A stretch of DNA of 7,637 nucleotides from Candidatus Woesearchaeota archaeon (lineage in GTDB: Archaea > Nanobdellota > Nanobdellia > Woesearchaeales > GW2011-AR9). The position numbers and the translations under genes were made by a program. Each line of letters opens with the position of its first letter. Within the stretch, counting starts at the first letter, position 1. The notes beneath the pieces were generated by a model. The model did not search any database. It saw only the letters and a program-made list of their open reading frames with translations, and had not been told where the DNA came from. This document shows positions 1-4,923 of this stretch, piece by piece. The DNA lies in the NCBI GenBank assembly GCA_018303045.1, contig JAGVYX010000030.1, positions 1 through 7,637 of the forward strand, in the 5' to 3' direction.

Positions 1-2
1 AA

Positions 3-749
3 TTAGCTCATTGGGGGATAACTATTTTAGTAATAATGCTGGCTATAGAGGTTTGGAAATTCTTTACTTTTGACAACAAAGCCGGGGAAAAAGTAAAAGA
101 GACCGGCTCTTCCTTGTTTAATTGGGCTCAAAAAAAGAATCCTTTAAGCAGTGAAGGCAGAAAACAACGAAATGTTGAGCGTGATACCAAACGCGAGAAG
201 ACCAAAATATTAAATGAGTTTATTGAAGAAAAAAAGGAATTAGAACTGGTAGAAAAAGCTAAAGCTGAAGCTGAAGAATATATCACGCAGATTGATGATT
301 TTGAAGCTAAAAGAATGGCATCATCTAAACCTATACCCCTCACGGGTCTACTAAAGGGTTTCGCTGATCTTAAAAATACTATCGAAGAGGCGGGAAAAGA
401 AATCCGGCGCTTAAAACGAACCACCTTCCGACAGGAGCGCCAGTCCAAAAAACTTATTCAGGATCTGGAAGATGCTGAAGTTGATGTAAAAGAGGTTGAG
501 AAAGTTAAAGCCCTAGAAAATCAAATTCTGGCTGCGCATGATGCCATGATTAAACATTTTGAGGGAATGGTTATCGGTTCGCTTAAAAGAATTGAAAAAG
601 AATTAACTGCAAGAAAAAGCATTACGGTTCTTAAAACTGCTGTTGAAAATTTAAGTTATGAATTAGATAACACCATCAAAAATCTTAAACAATCCTATAA
701 GGACGTGGAAGGCTTGATGGCTTTATTTCAAAAATACTGGAAACAGTGA
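3..749 (+). CDS. Membrane-anchored coiled-coil protein, unknown function (5' end outside window)
   Basis: I do not recognise this family. The first ATG is at 36, but the frame is open back to the window edge. The codons before it read LAHWGITILVI, which join MLAIEVWKFF to form one good transmembrane helix. No Shine-Dalgarno sequence or TATA box precedes ATG 36, so I infer that the gene starts upstream and enters the window near or inside a membrane segment. The rest (about 220 residues) is very rich in Lys and Glu and looks like long helices with coiled-coil potential. The strongest stretches are about residues 45-90, 110-165 and 180-235, counted from ATG 36. A short Pro/Gly break (SSKPIPLTGLLKG) lies between the first two. 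There are no Cys residues, metal motifs or Walker motifs. The expected topology is one N-terminal helix with a cytoplasmic helical tail, but orientation is not provable here. Two hairpins follow the stop codon. Coding is confident; function is unknown. Confidence 0.75.
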   Translation, partial: LAHWGITILVIMLAIEVWKFFTFDNKAGEKVKETGSSLFNWAQKKNPLSSEGRKQRNVERDTKREKTKILNEFIEEKKELELVEKAKAEAEEYITQIDDFEAKRMASSKPIPLTGLLKGFADLKNTIEEAGKEIRRLKRTTFRQERQSKKLIQDLEDAEVDVKEVEKVKALENQILAAHDAMIKHFEGMVIGSLKRIEKELTARKSITVLKTAVENLSYELDNTIKNLKQSYKDVEGLMALFQKYWKQ

Positions 750-764
750 AAATAATAACTAAAC

Positions 765-805
765 CAAAAGACATAAATTTTTATACAATTAGTTAATGTC
801 TTTTG
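765..805 (+). terminator. Hairpin 3' of the coiled-coil gene, probable terminator
   Basis: A perfect 10-bp inverted repeat, CAAAAGACAT at 765-774 and ATGTCTTTTG at 796-805, encloses a 21-base AT-rich loop containing a T5 run. It begins 16 bases after the TGA of the coiled-coil gene. The position and U-rich 3' arm fit a transcription end or an mRNA 3' stabilising hairpin. Archaeal termination depends mainly on U-tracts, so the role is inferred. Confidence 0.5.
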
Positions 806-807
806 TA

Positions 808-854
808 TATAGTAACTGCTATTTATTGTTCAAAAATTAATGTCAGTTGCTATA
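808..854 (+). other. Second long hairpin in the intergenic region
   Basis: The arms at 808-818 (TATAGTAACTG) and 844-854 (CAGTTGCTATA) pair over 11 positions, with one G-U wobble at 813/849. The loop is 25 bases and AT-rich. It follows the previous hairpin by only two bases, so the two could be consecutive stem-loops of one transcript's 3' end, part of a small RNA, or the remains of an inserted element. The sequence alone does not distinguish these. Confidence 0.4.
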
Positions 855-869
855 AACCTTAAAGAATAT

Positions 870-900
870 TAATTCTTACTCCATCATAACTTTCTGCCCT
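870..900. repeat. Outer direct repeat, left copy (eL33 3'-end sequence)
   Basis: This matches 2999-3029 in direct orientation with mismatches only at 879 and 882, including an unbroken 18-base identity (883-900 equals 3012-3029). The partner copy is the end of the living eL33 gene plus 6 bases beyond its stop codon. Together the two copies bracket dinD and the MNT/HEPN pair at a spacing of 2129 bp. The layout resembles the attL/attR pair left when an element integrates into the 3' end of a conserved gene. No integrase is visible, so that reading is an inference. Confidence 0.6.
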
Positions 901-908
901 GAAGCTTT
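876..908 (-). pseudogene. Fossil of the 3' end of an eL33 (L35Ae) ribosomal protein gene
   Basis: Read on the minus strand, this stretch gives KASGQKVMME followed by a stop. The intact eL33 gene ends QALGQKVMID-stop. The nucleotide match to 2999-3029 continues past the stop into the downstream flank (870-900), with 29 of 31 bases identical. The substitutions (I to M, D to E) are conservative and the stop is kept, as if the fragment came from a once-functional gene copy and not from random similarity. Nothing upstream of the last ten or so codons remains; the sequence passes directly into a dinD tail fragment. It cannot be expressed as a ribosomal protein. Confidence 0.6.
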
Positions 909-927
909 GCCTAAACAATCCCTTTAA
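902..927 (+). pseudogene. dinD 3'-end fragment (last eight codons and stop)
   Basis: These 26 bases equal the end of the intact dinD gene (1811-1836) and would encode its C-terminal residues followed by TAA. No dinD homology exists to the left, where the sequence is the eL33 tail fossil. This is therefore the remnant of an upstream dinD copy whose body has been lost, or one arm of a recombination event. Confidence 0.7.
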
Positions 928-962
928 TTAATCCACTAGCCACGGGACAACTTCAGGCAGGA

Positions 963-970
963 TATATAAA
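963..970 (+). promoter_or_regulatory. dinD TATA box
   Basis: TATATAAA begins 31 bp before the dinD ATG at 994. Archaeal transcription starts about 25 bp downstream of this element, which puts the start at or next to the ATG. I infer a leaderless mRNA, in line with the absence of a Shine-Dalgarno sequence. Confidence 0.7.
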
Positions 971-993
971 TAAGTGATCCCCCTGTCCATTCT

Positions 994-1836
994 ATGAACA
1001 AAGAACTGATCGTCTTCTTGCAAAAATCATTTGAGGAATACGTCCATCTAATAGAAGGCATTGAACTCTGGCATGCTCGAGATCTGCAGAAACTCCTCGA
1101 TTATGATAAATGGGAGAATTTCGCTCACGTTATTGAAAAAGCCAAGATAGCTTGCCGAAATTCTCATCAGAGTGCGGAAGACCATTTTGCCGAGGCCAGG
1201 AAAATGGTCCAGCTTGGTTCCAGCGCAGAACGAGAGATTGAAGATTTTATGCTCACCCGCTATGCCTGCTATCTTATTGCTCAAAATAGCGATCCTCGAA
1301 AAGAACAGATTGCCTTTGCCCAGAGTTATTTTGCTGTGCAAACGAGAAAACAAGAGCTAATAGAGCAAAGGATAGCCTTAATTGAAAGATTAGCTGCCCG
1401 ACAAAAATTAGTTGCTTCTGAAACCGAACTATCAAAGCTAATCTATGAACGAGGAGTGGATGAAGCGGGCTTTTCCAGAATCAGAAGCAAGGGTGATGAA
1501 GCTCTCTTTGGAGGTTTAAGCACTTCGCAAATGAAGAATAAACTGAAAATTCCTCAAAAAAGGCCCTTAGCTGATTTTTTGCCAACAATTACCATAACTG
1601 CCAAGAATTTAGCTACTGAAATAACTAATTTCAAGGTTAAAAAAGAAGACTTGCAAGGAGAGAAAAACATAACTAAACAACATGTTAAGAACAATTTTAA
1701 TATAAGAAATCTTTTAGTTAAAAGCGGCATTAAGCCAGAAGAACTGCCAGCTGAAGAAGATGTTCAGAAATTGCGGAAAACAGTTAAATCTGAAGAAAAA
1801 AAGATTGCCAAAGCTTTGCCTAAACAATCCCTTTAA
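994..1836 (+). CDS. dinD: DNA-damage-inducible protein D (DinD-like)
   Basis: This 280-residue protein resembles bacterial DinD (E. coli DinD is about 274 aa, from memory). The N-terminal part (about residues 20-120) is the BRO-N-like region, with the family hallmarks ELWHARDLQKLL (24-35), DHF (63-65), LTRYACYLIAQNSDP (87-101) and YFAVQTRKQEL (112-122). After a helical linker comes FGGL (172-175), then a C-terminal domain with N235 and the conserved EELP (249-252). E. coli DinD is SOS-induced and inhibits RecA filaments; that role cannot simply be carried over to an archaeon, which uses RadA and lacks LexA. The start is set by the TATA box 31 bp upstream. The last few residues (IAKALPKQSL) extend past where the E. 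coli protein ends, and their DNA resembles the antisense of the eL33 3' end. Fragments of dinD lie on both sides of the gene. Transfer from bacteria is plausible. Confidence 0.85.
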   Translation: MNKELIVFLQKSFEEYVHLIEGIELWHARDLQKLLDYDKWENFAHVIEKAKIACRNSHQSAEDHFAEARKMVQLGSSAEREIEDFMLTRYACYLIAQNSDPRKEQIAFAQSYFAVQTRKQELIEQRIALIERLAARQKLVASETELSKLIYERGVDEAGFSRIRSKGDEALFGGLSTSQMKNKLKIPQKRPLADFLPTITITAKNLATEITNFKVKKEDLQGEKNITKQHVKNNFNIRNLLVKSGIKPEELPAEEDVQKLRKTVKSEEKKIAKALPKQSL

Positions 1837-1942
1837 TTAACCCGCTAGCCACTGGACAACTTCAGGCAGAATATATAAATAAGCGATCCCCCTGTCCGTT
1901 CTATGAACAAAGAACTGATCGTCTTCTTGCAAAAATCATTTG
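1811..1942. repeat. 132-bp direct repeat, right copy
   Basis: This is the partner of 902-1033. It begins inside the intact dinD gene (last 26 bases), runs through a second promoter region, and ends after the first 40 bases of a second dinD start. At 1943 the sequence changes to unrelated DNA that leads into the MNT promoter. Recombination between the two copies would delete 909 bp and leave one 132-bp scar. Confidence 0.95.
1872..1879 (+). promoter_or_regulatory. Duplicate dinD TATA box, now in front of a truncated gene
   Basis: TATATAAA sits in the right repeat at the same 31-bp distance from the ATG at 1903 as in the intact promoter. It should be as active as the first unless the six intergenic changes matter. 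Its transcript would cover the short dinD fragment and could read on into the MNT/HEPN operon 95 bp downstream of that ATG. Confidence 0.5.
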
Positions 1943-1956
1943 GCTATTTTGCATAA
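1903..1956 (+). pseudogene. Truncated dinD start (17-codon ORF)
   Basis: The frame begins with the same 13 residues as intact dinD (MNKELIVFLQKSF), then diverges to GYFA and stops with TAA at 1954-1956. The first 40 bases are identical to 994-1033. With a full copy of the dinD promoter it could be transcribed and translated as a 17-aa peptide, but it is best read as a duplication remnant. Confidence 0.65.
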
Positions 1957-1964
1957 GCGAAAAG

Positions 1965-1972
1965 TATATAAA
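1965..1972 (+). promoter_or_regulatory. MNT/HEPN operon TATA box
   Basis: TATATAAA begins 33 bp before the ATG at 1998, matching the spacing at the other promoters in the window. The expected transcription start (about 1990-1998) lies at the ATG and overlaps the right half of a 16-bp palindrome. Confidence 0.65.
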
Positions 1973-2023
1973 CTTAACTTTACATATGTAAAGAAAAATG
2001 GACATATATACACTTAACTTTAC
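1972..2023. repeat. Pair of 12-bp direct repeats around the MNT start codon
   Basis: ACTTAACTTTAC occurs at 1972-1983 and again at 2012-2023, 40 bp apart, close to four helical turns. The second copy encodes part of the protein N terminus (TLNFT), so coding use could be a coincidence. The exact repetition beside a palindrome suggests a second binding site on the same DNA face. Confidence 0.4.
1978..1993. promoter_or_regulatory. Perfect 16-bp palindrome, candidate operator
   Basis: CTTTACATATGTAAAG is a perfect palindrome. It lies 5 bp downstream of the TATA box and 4 bases before the MNT ATG, where a bound protein would block transcription initiation. The downstream gene's product starts with a winged-helix DNA-binding domain, which suggests self-regulation. 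Its left half is part of the 12-bp direct repeat ACTTAACTTTAC (1972-1983), which recurs at 2012-2023 inside the coding start. Confidence 0.55.
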
Positions 2024-2537
2024 CGCATTAGAGCAGGACATTTTCTCTTTGCTCTGCTTGAAAGCTGGAGAAAAACTAAGCCAGAGGGAAATAGCCATGA
2101 TGCTAAAAGTTTCGCCGACTGCTGTTTCCAACTCGACAAAAAAGCTCAGAGAGCGCAACCTGATTAAAGTCGAAAAAACCAAGACTATCAATTTTATATC
2201 GTTCAATAGGTCTGAAAAAAGAGCTGTCGAGCTTAAAAGGATTGAAAACCTCAAAAATGCGTATCTCTCCGGCCTGTCTGATTATTTCGAAAATACACTG
2301 CCTGGTGGAACCATTATTTTATTTGGAAGCTATTCCAGAGGGGAGGACACTAACACCTCTGATATTGATTTGGCGGTCATAGGCAGAAAGGACAAGGCGC
2401 TTAATCTTGAAAAATTTGAGAGGGGATTAAACAGAAAAATTCATGTCAATTTTTATGATTCCTGGAAAAAAATACATCCGCATCTAAAAAATAACATTCT
2501 TAATGGAGTTCTATTAAGCGGCGGAATTGAACTATGA
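1998..2537 (+). CDS. MNT-type nucleotidyltransferase with N-terminal winged helix
   Basis: This 179-aa protein has two domains. Residues about 8-70 form a winged helix-turn-helix: LSQREIAMMLKVSPTAVSNSTKKL (27-50) is the HTH with its recognition helix, followed by a short wing. Residues about 90-179 are a minimal nucleotidyltransferase of the pol-beta fold. The motif GS-x10-D-x-D is intact (G110, S111, D122, D124, within FGSYSRGEDTNTSDIDLAVIG). Where many family members have a third carboxylate (a 'vDl' strand) this protein reads KIHVNF (147-152), so the third metal ligand may be absent. Its stop overlaps the start of the HEPN-like gene, the usual MNT/HEPN arrangement. In the characterised MntA/HepT pair, MntA adds AMP to HepT and neutralises it; transfer of that activity here is inferred. 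The HTH fusion and upstream palindrome point to self-repression. The start fits the TATA spacing. Confidence 0.85.
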   Translation: MDIYTLNFTALEQDIFSLLCLKAGEKLSQREIAMMLKVSPTAVSNSTKKLRERNLIKVEKTKTINFISFNRSEKRAVELKRIENLKNAYLSGLSDYFENTLPGGTIILFGSYSRGEDTNTSDIDLAVIGRKDKALNLEKFERGLNRKIHVNFYDSWKKIHPHLKNNILNGVLLSGGIEL

Positions 2538-2968
2538 TGCAATTTGAGGATTATCTTCACGAAGAGATTGTAAAAGTTGTTAAGAAAGACCAACAGCGGG
2601 CATATAGCTTGATTTCTGAAGCTGAAAGAAAACTGTCATCATTAAATGAAAGAATAGAAAAAATAGGCGTCAGAGATGATAATGCCAATGATTATGTTGA
2701 ACAATGTTATGACATACTGCTGTTTTTAATTAGAGCCAAATTGTTTATTGAGGGTTATTCCTGCAGTGGTCAAGGCGCTCACGAAGCCGAGATTTCTTAC
2801 ATGATAAAACTAGGATTTGATGAAAAAGAGATCAAATTTACAGATAAGCTAAGATATTTTAGAAATGGTATCTTGTATTATGGAAAACTATTAGATCTGG
2901 AATACGCAGAAAAAGTTATAACATTTACTAAAAAAAACTATCTTAAACTTAAAAGAATGGCAAAATGA
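2534..2968 (+). CDS. HEPN-like protein, partner of the MNT nucleotidyltransferase
   Basis: This 144-aa all-helical protein begins in an ATGA overlap with the preceding gene, which implies translational coupling. A second ATG at 2537 is an equally good start one codon later. Helices at about 5-42, 50-73 and 101-142 fit a HEPN four-helix bundle. The motif region LRYFRNGILYYGK (106-118) corresponds to the C-terminal HEPN motif, R-x(4-6)-H, but the histidine is replaced: R110 and N111 are followed by Tyr at 115 and 116. A second conserved-looking patch is GAHEAEISYM (81-90). The missing His suggests it is not an active RNase of the HepT type, or uses another residue. Alternatives are an adaptor or substrate-binding subunit for the nucleotidyltransferase. 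It converges with eL33, 36 bp away. Confidence 0.75.
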   Translation: MMQFEDYLHEEIVKVVKKDQQRAYSLISEAERKLSSLNERIEKIGVRDDNANDYVEQCYDILLFLIRAKLFIEGYSCSGQGAHEAEISYMIKLGFDEKEIKFTDKLRYFRNGILYYGKLLDLEYAEKVITFTKKNYLKLKRMAK

Positions 2969-2981
2969 GAAAAAACCTATT

Positions 2982-3003
2982 AATTAGAAAAAAATTACTA
3001 ATT
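2982..3003. terminator. Weak hairpin between the convergent HEPN and eL33 genes
   Basis: AATTAG (2982-2987) and CTAATT (2998-3003) can pair around a 10-base loop containing seven A residues, giving a U-run on the minus-strand transcript. It lies between two convergent stop codons, so a bidirectional end is plausible, but a 6-bp AT-rich stem in AT-rich DNA is weak evidence. Confidence 0.3.
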
Positions 3004-3029
3004 CTTAATCGATCATAACTTTCTGCCCT
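2999..3029. repeat. Outer direct repeat, right copy (end of intact eL33)
   Basis: This is the partner of 870-900 (29 of 31 bases identical). It spans 6 bases beyond the eL33 stop and the last eight codons. Weaker similarity extends to about 3049, where a gapped match of about 16 of 21 positions is seen to both the left copy and the dinD gene end (about 1810-1830). Confidence 0.6.
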
Positions 3030-3259
3030 AAAGCCTGCCCAGGCAATCCGGCATCAGCAAAAATAACTTTTACACTGCCCGTCCGGCCATGCAGCCCGGA
3101 AATTTTGCCGGTCAATTTCTTGCCCGCTGGAGAAGTCCATGTAGCTGTTTTACCGATAACTTTGCCAGCTTCTTCAGGCGTATCCGCTACTTTCAAAATC
3201 ATCTGCTTATTGTGCTGATGATGCCTTCCACGCCTGAAATTCATGACTGTTGCTTCCAT
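3005..3259 (-). CDS. rpl35ae: Large-subunit ribosomal protein eL33 (L35Ae)
   Basis: This 84-aa protein has the archaeal/eukaryotic eL33 signature throughout: FRRGRHHQHNKQMIL near the N terminus (8-22), TATWTSPAGKKLTGKI in the middle (38-53), HGRTGSVKVIF (57-67) and LPGQALGQKV at the end (73-82). The length is normal for archaeal members, so it is complete. It binds rRNA in the large ribosomal subunit and has no bacterial counterpart, making it the best evidence in the window for an archaeon. A Shine-Dalgarno-like AAGGAG lies just 3 bases before the ATG, and a TATA element starts 30 bp upstream. A later Met (residue 6) would remove part of the conserved N terminus. The last codons also serve as the right copy of a direct repeat flanking the accessory module; the gene itself is intact. 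Confidence 0.95.
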   Translation of the reverse strand: MEATVMNFRRGRHHQHNKQMILKVADTPEEAGKVIGKTATWTSPAGKKLTGKISGLHGRTGSVKVIFADAGLPGQALGQKVMID

Positions 3260-3281
3260 ATACTCCTTAATTAAGGGGTTA

Positions 3282-3289
3282 TTTATAAA
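3282..3289 (-). promoter_or_regulatory. eL33 TATA box
   Basis: On the minus strand TTTATAAA begins 30 bp before the ATG (complement of 3257-3259). The predicted start falls within a few bases of the ATG. This spacing would leave the nearby AAGGAG (complement of 3263-3268) partly or wholly outside the transcript. Confidence 0.55.
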
Positions 3290-3347
3290 GATTGCTGGTT
3301 AAACAGGGGGAATTTAATTCTAAATTATTCCAGAAACTATTCTAATC

Positions 3348-3355
3348 AATATAAA
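3348..3355 (+). promoter_or_regulatory. Candidate TATA box of the HerA-like gene
   Basis: AATATAAA begins 40 bp before the ATG at 3388, which would give a leader of roughly 10-15 bases without a Shine-Dalgarno sequence. This is longer than at the other promoters in the window, so the assignment is tentative. An 11-base palindrome, GAATTTAATTC, lies at 3310-3320 between the divergent promoters. Confidence 0.4.
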
Positions 3356-3387
3356 TTCTTAAAAACTATCTAAAAATAGCTTAAGCG

Positions 3388-4899
3388 ATGATTAAAGGCC
3401 AAATCGTCTCTGGAGATTTTAGTAAAATCGTAATGAGAGTGAAAGCTGGACAGCAGGTTGAATTAGGCGAATTATTAGTTGTAGAAGACCAGCCAGACAA
3501 ATATATTTTACAAGTATATGATTTATTATATGCCAGCCAGATTTCATCACAAAATTTAGAACTGGTAGCTGGCATGAGTTTAGAAGAAGGGGAGTTTTCG
3601 ATAATGGATGAGAAATTAAGAAATTACCAGTTAGCCCTGCTTAAACCATTATTGAAAATCAATCAAGGAAGCAGCACCTGTAAAAAGCTTCCCGGCTTTT
3701 TTAACAAAGTGCGGGAAATTCATAAAGATGATTTATCATTCGTAATCAATCCTACTGACCCAATTACAGTGGGGAATTTAAGAGTCGGCAGCCAGAGTAT
3801 CGATTTCCCGATCGCCCTGCCGGGGAAAGAAGTGTTATCCCATCACGTATTAATTCCTGCAAGTACCGGCAAGGGAAAATCCAACTTAATGTCCTGCATC
3901 TTATGGGATTTAGCCCATCACAATTATTCTGGGTTGTTAGTTTTAGACCCGCACGATGAGTATTATGGAAGAACCGGTTTGGGATTAAAAGACCATCCCA
4001 ATAAGCAGAAGATAACTTACTATACGCCCAGCAATCCCCCGCCGGGAGCGCGATCTTTAGTATTTAATATTGCCAAGCTTAAACCCGAGCATTTTCAGGG
4101 GGCCATTAGTTTATCCGACCCGCAGCGGCAGTGCCTGCACATCTATTATAAAAAATTTAAACAGGAATGGATTTATCATCTGTTAGCTGAGACTAAAATT
4201 GAACAAGTTCGGTTTCATGAAGACACTTTGGCGGTAGTAAAAAGAAAATTAATTTCCTTGCTGGGATTAGAATTCGAACAGGGCCAATTAACTTGTTCCG
4301 GGATCTTTGAACTGACTGCCGGAGAAAATACCATTACTGACATTTGCCTGGAATTAGAGCGGGGTAAAATCGTGATTATTGACACCAGCTATTTTGGCGG
4401 AGCGCTGGAAATTTTGATCGGCACGATTATTTCCTCGGAAATTTTTGAGCGGTATAAGTTTTACAAAAAAAACGGCCAAAGCCCGGATAAGCCCGTTATC
4501 TCTATCGTGCTGGAAGAAGCGCCCCGCGTCCTGGGAAAGAAAGTATTGGAGGAAGGCAGCAATATTTTTGAGACCATTGCCCGAGAAGGAAGAAAATTTA
4601 ATGTCGGCTTAATCGCTATTACGCAACTGCCTTCAGAAATCCCTAAAAATATTCTGGCGAATATGAATACTAAAATTATTCTGGGATTGGAAATGGGTTC
4701 AGAACGGCAGGCCGTAATTGAATCTTCGCCGCAGGATCTCAGCCAGGATGGCCGAAACATTGCTTCTTTAGATAAAGGAGAGGCCTTAATTACCTCCACT
4801 TTTACTAAATTTGCCATTCCAGTTAAAATTCCGTTGTTTAAGGATGTGGCTAAGAAAAAGAGCGCAGAGAATATTTCTTATCCAGGAATAACTATATAA
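3388..4899 (+). CDS. herA: HerA-like DNA-translocating ATPase (FtsK/HerA superfamily)
   Basis: This 503-aa protein has the HerA layout. Residues 1-65 form a beta-rich HAS-barrel-like domain. The RecA-like core starts near 125. The Walker A loop is ASTGKGKSN (159-167), with the first Gly of GxxGxGKS replaced by Ala. DPHDEYYG (187-194) follows strand 2, as in HerA. Strand 3 ends in the Walker B element VISIVLEEAPR (370-380), with E376 and E377 in place of the usual DE. REGRKFNVGL (399-408) carries the candidate arginine finger, and ITQLPSEIP (411-419) is the sensor motif. HerA hexamers translocate along duplex DNA and, with the NurA nuclease, resect breaks. No nurA or mre11/rad50 lies in the window, so this could be a paralogue with a different job. 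It diverges from eL33 and precedes a protease gene by 24 bp. The family call is firm; orthology to HerA proper is less so. Confidence 0.88.
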   Translation: MIKGQIVSGDFSKIVMRVKAGQQVELGELLVVEDQPDKYILQVYDLLYASQISSQNLELVAGMSLEEGEFSIMDEKLRNYQLALLKPLLKINQGSSTCKKLPGFFNKVREIHKDDLSFVINPTDPITVGNLRVGSQSIDFPIALPGKEVLSHHVLIPASTGKGKSNLMSCILWDLAHHNYSGLLVLDPHDEYYGRTGLGLKDHPNKQKITYYTPSNPPPGARSLVFNIAKLKPEHFQGAISLSDPQRQCLHIYYKKFKQEWIYHLLAETKIEQVRFHEDTLAVVKRKLISLLGLEFEQGQLTCSGIFELTAGENTITDICLELERGKIVIIDTSYFGGALEILIGTIISSEIFERYKFYKKNGQSPDKPVISIVLEEAPRVLGKKVLEEGSNIFETIAREGRKFNVGLIAITQLPSEIPKNILANMNTKIILGLEMGSERQAVIESSPQDLSQDGRNIASLDKGEALITSTFTKFAIPVKIPLFKDVAKKKSAENISYPGITI

Positions 4900-4900
4900 A
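4893..4900 (+). promoter_or_regulatory. TATA box of the presenilin-like gene, overlapping the HerA stop codon
   Basis: TATATAAA spans the TAA stop of the ATPase gene (4897-4899) and begins exactly 31 bp before the TTG start at 4924, the same octamer and spacing as at dinD. It supports both an internal promoter and the TTG start choice. The octamer is constrained partly by the final Ile codon and the stop, so chance is possible. Confidence 0.5.
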
Positions 4901-4923
4901 ATCTTCAATCATTCTTTAGCTAA

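Larger units (their letters stand above)
902..1033. repeat. 132-bp direct repeat, left copy (dinD tail + promoter + dinD start)
   Basis: This is identical to 1811-1942 except for six substitutions, an exact offset of 909 bp with no gaps. It contains the last 26 bases of a dinD open reading frame (902-927), the 66-bp intergenic promoter region, and the first 40 bases of dinD. All six differences fall in the intergenic part; both coding ends are base-for-base identical. Homology stops abruptly at 901/902 on the left and at 1033/1034 on the right. Confidence 0.95.

Noticed and set aside
894..960. Inverted repeat between CTGCCCTGAAG (894-904) and CTTCAGGCAG (951-960)
   Set aside because: It is only about 10 bp with one bulge, spaced by 46 bases, and is absent at the second copy of the dinD promoter, so it is unlikely to be a functional operator.
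870..3029. Insertion sequence or transposon bounded by terminal inverted repeats
   Set aside because: No transposase or terminal inverted repeats are visible; the flanking repeats are direct and derived from host gene ends.
3388..4899. A HerA-NurA DNA-end resection or HerA-based defence operon
   Set aside because: No nurA, mre11, rad50, SIR2 or DUF4297-type gene is next to the ATPase; the neighbours are a ribosomal protein and a membrane protease.
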